Shown here in pieces: positions 24,976 to 31,994 of a stretch of DNA of 64,000 nucleotides. Numbering within the stretch: position 1 is the stretch's first letter; every line of letters begins with the position of its first letter. The notes beneath the pieces were generated by a model. The model ran no database searches, was not told the origin of the DNA, and saw nothing but the letters and a program-made list of their open reading frames with translations. The position numbers and the translations under genes were made by a program. The stretch comes from Salegentibacter holothuriorum (GTDB lineage Bacteria > Bacteroidota > Bacteroidia > Flavobacteriales > Flavobacteriaceae): positions 744,001 through 808,000 of the forward strand of contig NZ_FUYY01000002.1 in assembly GCF_900168045.1 (NCBI RefSeq), given 5' to 3'.

Positions 24976-25593
24976 CTATATCTTCATTCTAAGCATTTCA
25001 GCGCGAGCCATAAAAGAATCTTTTAAGCGCTCTATTTTTGGATTCATCGTAGAGGCAAAAACAAGATATTGACATTTTGAAATATGCTGCGGAATCCTAA
25101 TTAGATCGTTATAATCGCTGTTTTTAGTTAAAAATTCGGCGTCTTCCACCGCGAGCACTTTTAACTGACTTACATTAATGCCGGTAATTTTAAAAAGTTT
25201 GAATAGCTTTTTTGGGGTAGCAATTACAATGTCTACACCATCGTAAATTTCATTTTTCTGTTTTTCTATATCGGGTGCATCAAAAGCGCTAAAGATTCGT
25301 AAATCCATATATTTAGTGAATTTATTGAATTCTTCTTCCAGCGCAATAGCAGCTTCTTTGTCCTGCACAAAAATCAATGCTCTTGGGGCATCTTCAAATG
25401 CCGCACTATCTAATTTCTGAATCGTACTAATTACAAGTGCCGTAGTTTTTCCTGTACCCTCGGGGGCTACAATAAATAGATCTCTTCCGCTTTTAATTTT
25501 TGGTAAAATTTGTTTTTGAAAAGGAAGTAGGCTTTCAATTTTTAATCTTTCCAAAGCTTCTTTAAGTGGAATATTCAGTTTTTTAAATGACAT
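24976..25593 (-). CDS. Truncated DEAD-box-like protein (RecA1 domain only)
   Basis: A 205-residue protein covering only the first RecA-like domain of a DEAD-box RNA helicase. Motif I is APEGTGKTTA (about residue 40), a motif II equivalent reads VEDAEF instead of DEAD, and motif III is degenerate, FASTMNP in place of SAT. A Q-motif-like N-terminus (FKKLNIPLKEALERL) is present. The second RecA domain, with motifs IV-VI, is missing. The next bases downstream belong to an unrelated exported protein and show no remnant. It is unlikely to unwind RNA; a binding or regulatory role is possible. The intact frame argues against random decay. Confidence 0.82.
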   Translation of the reverse strand: MSFKKLNIPLKEALERLKIESLLPFQKQILPKIKSGRDLFIVAPEGTGKTTALVISTIQKLDSAAFEDAPRALIFVQDKEAAIALEEEFNKFTKYMDLRIFSAFDAPDIEKQKNEIYDGVDIVIATPKKLFKLFKITGINVSQLKVLAVEDAEFLTKNSDYNDLIRIPQHISKCQYLVFASTMNPKIERLKDSFMARAEMLRMKI

Positions 25594-25661
25594 AAGATTT
25601 ATTTTTAAGCTACCGATTTTTTAAAGCTTTCAACGTAAAAGTCAAATGCTTCTGAGGCTTA

Positions 25662-25669
25662 CAAAGATA
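25662..25669 (-). promoter_or_regulatory. Candidate -7 element for the DEAD-box/DUF4174 pair
   Basis: TATCTTTG on the minus strand, exact match to TAnnTTTG. No TTG is found at the expected -33 position. The leader would be about 60 nt. Confidence 0.4.
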
Positions 25670-25738
25670 ACTTTCCCTATTATTAAAGTGCTATAAAAAC
25701 ATCATTGCTTTTAGAAAATTTGTAAGTTAAGATAGGCC

Positions 25739-26104
25739 TTAAATCCATTCCTGATTTTCAACGCTAAGTTTATTTTTTACTTCGCCGGTATGTTTGGTGT
25801 TTGCGGGTTCAAAAAGTAAAACCCAGGCTTCTTCTTCAGCTATAGGTTTATGCTCAACGCCTTTTGGGACAATATACATTTCGCCTTTATTTAAGCTTAT
25901 AGTATTATCCCGAAATTCAATTTTTAAACTTCCTTTTATAACCAAAAACATTTCATCTTCCTCCTTATGATCGTGCCAAACAAATTCACCTTTTAATTTG
26001 GCTAATTTCACCTGTTGGCCATTTAGTTCGCCAATAATTTTAGGGTTCCAGTATTCTTTAAATAGCTCGAATTTATCTTTCAAATTTACTTTTTCAGACT
26101 TCAT
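25739..26104 (-). CDS. Cupin-domain protein
   Basis: A 121-residue single-domain cupin. Motif 1 includes WHDHKEEDEMFLVIKGSLKIE (metal ligands HxH and E) and motif 2 includes YIVPKGVEHKPIAEEE (H). Single-domain cupins are metal-binding isomerases, oxygenases or sugar-binding proteins; no specific reaction can be chosen. There is no signal peptide, so cytosolic. It lies 33 bp downstream of the next minus-strand gene and may be cotranscribed with it. Confidence 0.85.
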   Translation of the reverse strand: MKSEKVNLKDKFELFKEYWNPKIIGELNGQQVKLAKLKGEFVWHDHKEEDEMFLVIKGSLKIEFRDNTISLNKGEMYIVPKGVEHKPIAEEEAWVLLFEPANTKHTGEVKNKLSVENQEWI

Positions 26105-26137
26105 AAGTATAAGTTTAACAGATTGAAAATAAGAAAC

Positions 26138-26779
26138 TTATATTAAGCCTTGAATAAGCCGCGGTAATTTAGTTTCAATGGAGAAACCTTTAATTCCTTC
26201 TTTATTTTTTAAATAAGTTTCAATTTCGGCATCGCTCATTTGGTAGGTTTCTTTAAGGCCGTCAATAATTATTTTTAGATAGAATTCGTGTGGGGAATTT
26301 ATTTCATCTTTTAAATAATCTTCATTGGTAAAAGTAAAAATAGGGCAGTTTTCATCTTCGCCCAGGTAAATAATCTTCCCGTACCAGGAATTATTCTTCA
26401 TATCCAGGCTGCGATTTTTAATTACCCGTTGGAGATCTATGTCAAAATCGCCTTCAAATTTTATCTCCTGTTGTACTAAATCTATAAATTGTTGTTGGGT
26501 GATGAGGTACATTCTTCCCAGGGTTTTGATGTTTTTATTGAAGTCAGATTTTATAAATCCGGCGCCACCGCCGCTCCAGGTTTTTGAAGATTTAGCGAAA
26601 TAAAGGTCGCCATTTATAGTAATTCCTTTAGATTTTTCGGGTAGGGTTTTATTGCTGCAACCGGGATATACTCGTTTGGCGTTTGCCGGGCGGCCTCCGC
26701 CAATATAGCAACTAAAACGCTCTTTTAATAAATTGGAACCGTAACACGCATACCAAACTTTGGGTTCTTCTTGCATCAT
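26138..26779 (-). CDS. Gamma-glutamylcyclotransferase-like protein
   Basis: A 213-residue protein with the WYACYGSNLLKERF N-terminus typical of gamma-glutamylcyclotransferase-fold enzymes, where YGSNL forms the glutamyl-binding loop. RMYLITQQQFIDLVQQE and the later TFTNEDYLKD segment also fit the fold. A single catalytic Glu, expected near the middle, cannot be placed with confidence. Two ATGs (26779 and 26776) are adjacent. Substrate unknown. Confidence 0.7.
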   Translation of the reverse strand: MMQEEPKVWYACYGSNLLKERFSCYIGGGRPANAKRVYPGCSNKTLPEKSKGITINGDLYFAKSSKTWSGGGAGFIKSDFNKNIKTLGRMYLITQQQFIDLVQQEIKFEGDFDIDLQRVIKNRSLDMKNNSWYGKIIYLGEDENCPIFTFTNEDYLKDEINSPHEFYLKIIIDGLKETYQMSDAEIETYLKNKEGIKGFSIETKLPRLIQGLI

Positions 26780-26863
26780 CTTTTTTCTACAAGAAAAGCT
26801 TTCTTATAGAGAAAAGCAACCAGAGGATATAAATTGGATTTACAACAGGATTTAATCATTTCC

Positions 26864-26893
26864 AAACGTTTACAAACGTCTTTAAACGTAAAC
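26864..26893. promoter_or_regulatory. Three 10-bp-phased AAACGT repeats upstream of ssb
   Basis: AAACGTTTAC, AAACGTCTTT and AAACGTAAAC follow each other exactly, one helical turn apart. They end 37 bp before the -7 element of ssb, where an activator would bind. The outer parts (GTTTAC and GTAAAC) are also inverted repeats. Confidence 0.55.
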
Positions 26894-26930
26894 AAATAAT
26901 TACCAACCGATTACTGGTTGATTCCCGCTC

Positions 26931-26938
26931 TATGTTTG
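26931..26938 (+). promoter_or_regulatory. -7 element of ssb
   Basis: TATGTTTG matches TAnnTTTG exactly. There is no TTG at 18-20 bp upstream, which fits a promoter that depends on an activator bound at the upstream repeats. Leader about 43 nt. Confidence 0.5.
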
Positions 26939-26986
26939 TCCTGTTGAAATGAACTAACGATTTTCAGCTTTTAAAATTAATAAGTT

Positions 26987-27322
26987 ATGAGCACTATTAG
27001 AAACAAAGTACAATTGATCGGGAATGTGGGAAGAGAGCCTGAAATCGTAAATCTGGAATCTGGTAAGAAATTAGCTAAATTCTCTGTAGCCACTAATGAA
27101 AATTATAAAAACGCTAGCGGTGAACGCATAACCGATACGCAATGGCATAATATTGTGGCCTGGGGAAAAACCGCCGAATTGATAGAGAAATATGTAAATA
27201 AAGGTAAAGAAGTTGGAGTAGAAGGAAAGCTTACCAGCCGAAGCTGGGATGATAAAGATGGTAACAAGCATTATATAACCGAAGTGGTTTGCAATGAATT
27301 GTTGCTATTAGGTCAAAAATAG
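26987..27322 (+). CDS. ssb: Single-stranded DNA-binding protein, short form
   Basis: A 111-residue OB-fold protein that coats single-stranded DNA. The family start MSTIRNKVQLIGNVGREPEI, FSVATNENYKN and DTQWHNIVAWGKTAELIEKYV are clear. It ends at LLLLGQK right after the OB fold. The disordered linker and the acidic DDDIPF-type tip that recruits repair and replication partners in standard SSB are absent. It is therefore probably a second, specialised SSB (for example for competence or mobile DNA) rather than the replication SSB; that is inference. Its end overlaps the end of the convergent deacetylase gene by 10 bp. Confidence 0.92.
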   Translation: MSTIRNKVQLIGNVGREPEIVNLESGKKLAKFSVATNENYKNASGERITDTQWHNIVAWGKTAELIEKYVNKGKEVGVEGKLTSRSWDDKDGNKHYITEVVCNELLLLGQK

Positions 27323-28215
27323 ATCTCGCGAGCAAGGCGATACGTATTGGCGTGAGCTTCTATAATTACTCTTATTTCTTTAGAATACCCCCCGCCCATG
27401 CTACATTGTACGGGAATGTTTAGATCGTGACAGGTTTGCAAAACGAACCTGTCTCTTTCTTTACAACCGTTAACCGTGCATGAAAGTCGGCCGAGCTTAT
27501 CGGTTTCTAAAATATCTACGCCGCTTAGGTAAAAGATAAAATCTGGTTTTTGATTTTCAATTAAACCGGGTAAAGTTTCTTTTAATAGTTTTAAATAGTG
27601 ATCGTCGCCACTGCCATCGGGAACTTCAATATCCAGGTCTGATTCTTCTTTTTTGAACGGATAATTACCTTTACCGTGCATAGAAAAGGTGAAAACTGAA
27701 TCGTCGTTCTGAAAAATCTCGGCGGTGCCATTTCCCTGGTGAACATCCAGGTCTACAATAAGAATTTTATCTGCTAATTTTTTCTTCTGAAGATACCTGG
27801 CAGCAATCGCCTGATCATTCAATAAACAAAAAGCCTCTGCACGGTTGGTATAAGCGTGGTGTGTGCCTCCAGCAATATTAAAGGAAATTCCATTATCCAG
27901 GGAATAATGAACGGCTTTCATCGTGCCATCGGCAATAATCATTTCTCGTTTTACCAAAGCTTCAGAAAGTGGGAAGCCGCTTTTTCTAATTTCTTTAGCG
28001 CTAAGTTTTAAATCGCGTAATCGTTTAAAATAATCGGCTTCGTGAACATTGAGAATATATTTTTCCTCCGGAAATTCCGGTTCAAAAAAGTTGTCTTCGC
28101 TGCAGGTTCCTTCGTGAAGCAACTGTCTGGGTAGGAGCTCATATTTCTCCATCGGGAAACGGTGACCTTCGGGTAAAGGATGTTTATAGATGGGATGGTA
28201 AGCGATTTTGAGCAT
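27313..28215 (-). CDS. Histone deacetylase-family hydrolase (AcuC/amidohydrolase type)
   Basis: A 300-residue arginase/deacetylase-fold metal enzyme. The proton-shuttle pair is GGTHHAY, the zinc ligands are in VDLDVHQGNGTAEIF (Asp and His) and the third Asp is in YLSGVDIL. SMHGKGNYPF and SMGGGYSK complete the active-site signatures. In bacteria these proteins deacetylate acetyl-CoA synthetase, polyamines or other small acetylated compounds; the substrate cannot be told here. The start is ATG 28215 (MLKIAYHPIYKHPL), because the in-frame codon upstream at 28221 is TTG. It overlaps the ssb end. Confidence 0.88.
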   Translation of the reverse strand: MLKIAYHPIYKHPLPEGHRFPMEKYELLPRQLLHEGTCSEDNFFEPEFPEEKYILNVHEADYFKRLRDLKLSAKEIRKSGFPLSEALVKREMIIADGTMKAVHYSLDNGISFNIAGGTHHAYTNRAEAFCLLNDQAIAARYLQKKKLADKILIVDLDVHQGNGTAEIFQNDDSVFTFSMHGKGNYPFKKEESDLDIEVPDGSGDDHYLKLLKETLPGLIENQKPDFIFYLSGVDILETDKLGRLSCTVNGCKERDRFVLQTCHDLNIPVQCSMGGGYSKEIRVIIEAHANTYRLAREIYF

Positions 28216-28253
28216 TTGCAAGTTAATTGGCTATTCAATAAGCAAATTATAAA

Positions 28254-28329
28254 CGTCATTACGAACGCAGTGAAGTAATCTGCCAGTTGAGAGTCAACAG
28301 TTTTAGATTGCTTCGTCCCTCGCAATGAC
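28254..28329. repeat. MITE-like repeat, CGTCATTACGA family (copy 3)
   Basis: The left end CGTCATTACGAACGCAGTGA runs into GAAGTAATCT, and the right end is AGATTGCTTCG...CGCAATGAC, as in the copy at 12524-12609. It fills half of the 151-bp gap between metG and the deacetylase. Confidence 0.8.
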
Positions 28330-28366
28330 TCTTATTTGCAATTTTCCGGATGCATTTTAAAAAAAA

Positions 28367-30454
28367 CTAATTTATCGTAGTTCCTGGCTCAACCCCGTCT
28401 TCATCGGGATTTACAAAAACCAGTTTTCCAGCTGCATTCTCGGTCATTAAGATCATTCCCTCACTTTCTACACCGCGAAGTTTTCTTGGTGCTAGATTAG
28501 CTAAAACGGTGACTTTTTTACCAATAATTTCTTCTGCTTTATAATGTTCAGCGATTCCTGAAACTACCGTTCTTTGGTTTAAACCGGTATCTACTTTTAT
28601 CACCATTAATTTTTTGGTTTTTGGCATCTTATGGGCTTCAATAATAGTTCCCACGCGCAAATCCATTTTGGTAAAATCTTCAAAAGTAGCGGTTTTTTTC
28701 TGTGGTTCTACTTCTTTTTCCTTGGCAGCATTTGCTGTTTTTGTTGCTTCTAGTTTATCCAATTGTTCCTGTATTTGTGTATCTTCTATTTTGCTGAAGA
28801 GCAATTCTGCCTTATTAATTTGGTGACCAGCCGGAAGTAGAGAATCACGCGTAGCGATCTTATCCCATTGTGAGTACTCTCCTCCCGAAAGTTTATTTTC
28901 TGTATCGGTGAAATTCAGCATTTTTTGAAGTTTTGCCGAGGTAAATGGTAAAAAAGGCTCACTTAAAGTAGCTAATGCTGAAGCGATTTGTAAAGCCACA
29001 TACATTACTGTCTTTACACGTTCTTCATCGGTCTTAATGATTTTCCATGGTTCTTCATCAGCCAGGTATTTATTTCCTAAGCGAGCTAAATTCATTAATT
29101 CGCCTTGCGCTTCCCGAAAACGGTATTTTTCAATAGAACTTGCAATTACCGCCGGATAAGCTTTGAGCTCAGCAATGGTTTGTTCGTCAACCTTAGTATA
29201 TTTATTTGGTTCTGGAAGAATTCCGGAGTAATATTTATTGGTAAGCACAACTACACGGTTGATAAAGTTGCCAAAGACGGCCACTAACTCATTATTATTC
29301 CTGGCCTGGAAATCTTTCCAGGTAAAATCGTTGTCTTTAGCTTCAGGTGCGTTTGCGGTTAACACATAACGAAGTACATCTTGTTGATTTGGGAAATCCT
29401 CAAGATATTCATGTAACCAAACTGCCCAGTTTTTGGAGGTAGATAATTTTTTCCCTTCCAGGTTAAGGAATTCGTTTGCAGGAACATTTTCCGGCAAAAT
29501 ATAGTCGCCATGTGCTTTTAACATCACCGGGAAAATAATACAATGAAATACAATATTGTCTTTTCCTATAAAGTGTACCAGCTTGGTATTTTCATCTTTC
29601 CAGTAAGGTTCCCAGTCTTTTCCTTCGCGTTCTGCCCATTCTTTGGTAGAAGATATGTAACCAATAGGCGCATCAAACCAAACATAAAGCACTTTGCCAT
29701 CACCACCTTCAACCGGCACCGGAATTCCCCAGTCTAAATCACGGGTGACGGCTCTTGCGCGCAAACCATCGTTTAACCAGGATTTTACCTGTCCGTGTAC
29801 ATTGCTTTTCCAATCGTGGGCATGGCCTTTTACAATCCATTCGTCCAGCCATTCCTGGTATTGGTCTAGTGGTAAAAACCAGTGGCGAGTTTCTTTTAAA
29901 GTTGGAACTTCGCCGGTAATTGCAGATTTTGGATTAATAAGATCTGTGGCGTTTAACGATGTTCCGCAGCTTTCACACTGGTCACCATAGGCTTCTTCGT
30001 TTCCGCATTTTGGGCAGGTTCCTGTTACAAACCTATCGGCCAGGAATTGTCCTGCTTTTTCGTCGTAAAGTTGCTGCGTAGTTTCTTCAATGAATTTCCC
30101 ATCGTCATACATTTTTTTGAAAAATGCCGAAGCGGTATCGTGATGTACTTTCGCAGAAGTCCTGGAATAATTGTTAAATGAAACTCCAAAATCTTTAAAA
30201 GACTGCCTGATTACTCCATCATATTTATCTACGATATCCTGTGGAGTAACTCCTTCTTTTTTTGCTTTTATGGTAATAGGTACTCCGTGCTCATCACTTC
30301 CGCAAACAAAAGCCACATCATTGCCCTGCATTCGTAAATAACGGGCATAAATATCGGCTGGAACATAAACACCGGCAAGATGCCCAATATGTATGGGACC
30401 GTTGGTGTATGGTAATGCTGCGGTAATAGTGTATCGCTTTGGAGTATTGCTCAT
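28367..30454 (-). CDS. metG: Methionyl-tRNA synthetase
   Basis: Charges tRNA-Met. The 695 residues hold a class I catalytic core with [14 protein letters not shown] (HIGH box), GSDEHG and KLSTSKNW (KMSKS loop). Between them sits a zinc knuckle [17 protein letters not shown], an anticodon-binding alpha domain, and a C-terminal EMAP-II/OB tRNA-binding domain ([15 protein letters not shown]...[10 protein letters not shown]...[10 protein letters not shown]) that also dimerises the enzyme. Complete and normal. TACCTTTG upstream is a good -7 element. It is transcribed alone. Confidence 0.97.
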   Translation of the reverse strand: MSNTPKRYTITAALPYTNGPIHIGHLAGVYVPADIYARYLRMQGNDVAFVCGSDEHGVPITIKAKKEGVTPQDIVDKYDGVIRQSFKDFGVSFNNYSRTSAKVHHDTASAFFKKMYDDGKFIEETTQQLYDEKAGQFLADRFVTGTCPKCGNEEAYGDQCESCGTSLNATDLINPKSAITGEVPTLKETRHWFLPLDQYQEWLDEWIVKGHAHDWKSNVHGQVKSWLNDGLRARAVTRDLDWGIPVPVEGGDGKVLYVWFDAPIGYISSTKEWAEREGKDWEPYWKDENTKLVHFIGKDNIVFHCIIFPVMLKAHGDYILPENVPANEFLNLEGKKLSTSKNWAVWLHEYLEDFPNQQDVLRYVLTANAPEAKDNDFTWKDFQARNNNELVAVFGNFINRVVVLTNKYYSGILPEPNKYTKVDEQTIAELKAYPAVIASSIEKYRFREAQGELMNLARLGNKYLADEEPWKIIKTDEERVKTVMYVALQIASALATLSEPFLPFTSAKLQKMLNFTDTENKLSGGEYSQWDKIATRDSLLPAGHQINKAELLFSKIEDTQIQEQLDKLEATKTANAAKEKEVEPQKKTATFEDFTKMDLRVGTIIEAHKMPKTKKLMVIKVDTGLNQRTVVSGIAEHYKAEEIIGKKVTVLANLAPRKLRGVESEGMILMTENAAGKLVFVNPDEDGVEPGTTIN

Positions 30455-30478
30455 TTATCTTAAAATTTATTAAAGCTG

Positions 30479-30486
30479 CAAAGGTA
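30479..30486 (-). promoter_or_regulatory. -7 element of metG
   Basis: TACCTTTG on the minus strand, an exact TAnnTTTG match, giving a leader of about 20 nt. The -33 TTG is not obvious. Confidence 0.45.
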
Positions 30487-30590
30487 AGCAACTCCATAAA
30501 AATACGCGTTAAATTCTTGTAAAACACAGGGTGACTGCGACAAATGTTTCTGATTTTAGCCTTAAAATCTATTTCTAATATTTAACCAAT

Positions 30591-30609
30591 GTAACCAGCA
30601 TGATGCTGG
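30591..30609. repeat. 19-bp repeat GTAACCAGCATGATGCTGG, left copy
   Basis: It contains the palindrome CCAGCA-TGA-TGCTGG. A near-identical copy (one mismatch) is at 31235-31253, in the 3' end of the following lipoprotein gene. Confidence 0.65.
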
Positions 30610-30688
30610 ACGCTAAAATTATAAAAATAAGGGATGAAAATTATAAACCTGTAATAACTGCCCATTTTGGGATTAAAAATTTAAAGAG

Positions 30689-31261
30689 ATGAAAAGAATA
30701 AGCCTAATAATTGCAATACTTAGCCTCGTAGCCTGCGGAAGTAGTAATAAGAATACAAGTTCAAAAGATAAATTTGTAGTTGAAAATCTTACAAATTATA
30801 ATGCGGATGATTTAATGAATGATTATCCGGAAGCCAATTTTTATGAAGATAGCGGAATGTTTGAGGAAGGCACGGTAGAAAGAGCCTATACCGTAATGTA
30901 CCCAGAAACTCCAGATGAGTTGCATATTACCTGGAAAAGTAATGAACGCAAGGAAATCTTTGATATTCGATTTTCAGAAAAGGGAAAATGGAAATCTGCA
31001 AAGGGAATTGAAATAGGAACTTCTTATGAAGCTTTAAATGAACTTAATGGAGAGAAAATCTCTTTTTACGGGTTTGGCTGGGATTATGGCGGAGCAGTAA
31101 TGTGGAATGATGGGAAGTTAGAAAACTCTAACTTAAGAGTGTTTCTTGCTCCAGAAAATGAGGTAGATAATAAATTTTATAAAGATCGAATTATTGAAGT
31201 GAGTGAAGAAGAAATAAAAGATATGGACTTAAAAGTAACCAGCATTATGCTGGTTAATTAG
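30689..31261 (+). CDS. Lipoprotein of unknown function
   Basis: A 190-residue protein with a lipoprotein signal (ISLIIAILSLVACGSS, lipobox Cys16) and a Ser/Asn/Lys-rich linker. Then comes a domain with ITWKSNERKEIFDIRFSE and GTSYEALNELNGEKISFYGFGWDYGGAVMWNDG. This pattern resembles small outer-membrane-associated proteins of Flavobacteriaceae, but I do not recognise a family. Its last residues (VTSIMLVN) are encoded by the 19-bp repeat at 31235-31253, which also occurs 79 bp before the start codon. No neighbour suggests a role. Confidence 0.75.
   Translation: MKRISLIIAILSLVACGSSNKNTSSKDKFVVENLTNYNADDLMNDYPEANFYEDSGMFEEGTVERAYTVMYPETPDELHITWKSNERKEIFDIRFSEKGKWKSAKGIEIGTSYEALNELNGEKISFYGFGWDYGGAVMWNDGKLENSNLRVFLAPENEVDNKFYKDRIIEVSEEEIKDMDLKVTSIMLVN
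31235..31253. repeat. 19-bp repeat GTAACCAGCATTATGCTGG, right copy
   Basis: It matches the copy at 30591-30609 except for one base at its centre, and it encodes the last residues of the lipoprotein. The palindromic centre AACCAGCATTATGCTGGTT extends two bases further here than in the left copy. Confidence 0.65.
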
Positions 31262-31319
31262 GTGTTTTTTACAGGAAATCCCCCGGTTTAAAAATGTTGA
31301 TATAACCTTAAATTCACTT

Positions 31320-31682
31320 ATGGCTCAGCATAATGCTTTGGGGGAATTGGGTGAACGCCTTGCTTTAGAACACCTTTTAAAAAAGGGTTATGAAATTCTG
31401 GCTAAAAATTATGTTTATAACAAAGCGGAAATAGACATTTTAGCCCGGAAGCATGATATTCTGGTAGTAGTGGAAGTAAAGACAAGAAGTACACCCGATT
31501 TTGGGGACCCGCAAAGTTTTGTGAAGCCTAAACAAATTCGGCAGCTCGTAAAGGCTGCCGATTTTTTTTTAAATGATCATCAATTAGACCTGGAGACCCG
31601 GTTTGATATTATTGCAATAATTAAAAATAAAGCCGGAATACAGGTTGAGCATCTTGAAGATGCTTTTCTGCATTTTGAGTAA
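31320..31682 (+). CDS. YraN family endonuclease-like protein (UPF0102)
   Basis: A 120-residue protein with a restriction-endonuclease-like fold. GELGERLALEHLLKKGYEIL at the N-terminus and the nuclease core AEIDILARKHDILVVVEVKTR (D-ExK pattern) are characteristic. The biological role is not established; Holliday-junction or DNA processing has been proposed for the family. It is 58 bp after the lipoprotein gene, possibly cotranscribed. Confidence 0.92.
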   Translation: MAQHNALGELGERLALEHLLKKGYEILAKNYVYNKAEIDILARKHDILVVVEVKTRSTPDFGDPQSFVKPKQIRQLVKAADFFLNDHQLDLETRFDIIAIIKNKAGIQVEHLEDAFLHFE

Positions 31683-31762
31683 TAATTTTGAATCCAAACT
31701 TCATTCTAACCGGATTGTTTCTATAATTAGTTGCAAAAAAGCAGTCTGGAAAGTTCTAAAAT

Positions 31763-31844
31763 CGTCCAGCTGAACTTGTTTCAGCTTCAAATATGATTTG
31801 AATATCATCAACATCTTAGATTCTGAAATGAATTCAGAATGACG
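31763..31844. repeat. Composite repeat, CGTCCAGCTGAAC...CAGAATGACG family (copy 2)
   Basis: The left half CGTCCAGCTGAACTTGTTTC and AGCTTC matches 20988-21067 almost base for base. The right half is AGATTCTGAAATGAATTCAG followed by AATGACG. Confidence 0.75.
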
Positions 31845-31871
31845 AAGAAAGGCCTTTTTAATACAACAAAA

Positions 31872-31905
31872 AGACCTCACGAGGTTTCCAAAACCTGTGA
31901 GGTCT
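31872..31905. repeat. Hairpin repeat, ACCTCACAGG family (copy 3)
   Basis: AGACCTCACGAGGTTT and AAACCTGTGAGGTCT arms. The left arm has one base changed (CACGAGG for CACAGG) compared with the copies at 3329 and 20048. Confidence 0.7.
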
Positions 31906-31918
31906 ACTTTTTGGAAAA

Positions 31919-31961
31919 GAAAAACCTCAAAACCCCAAAAATAAATTGGGACTCTGAGGTC
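31919..31961 (-). terminator. Terminator of the M13 peptidase gene
   Basis: On the minus strand, arms ACCTCA...CCC and GGG...TGAGGT enclose an AT-rich loop and are followed by five T. It lies about 35 bp after the stop. Confidence 0.6.
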
Positions 31962-31994
31962 TTTATTTTTATTAAACTTTCCGAAGAAATTTAA

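Larger units (their letters stand above)
31683..31994. other. Repeat-rich intergenic region between yraN and the M13 peptidase
   Basis: 312 bp with no gene. In order: 80 bp without recognisable features, a composite CGTC-CAGCTGAAC repeat (31763-31844), an AAACCTCACAGG-type hairpin (31872-31905) and the terminator of the minus-strand peptidase gene (31919-31961). Confidence 0.6.

Noticed and set aside
28008-28325. 105-residue minus-strand frame over the deacetylase start
   Set aside because: It overlaps the well-supported deacetylase gene and runs into a repeat; no family signal.
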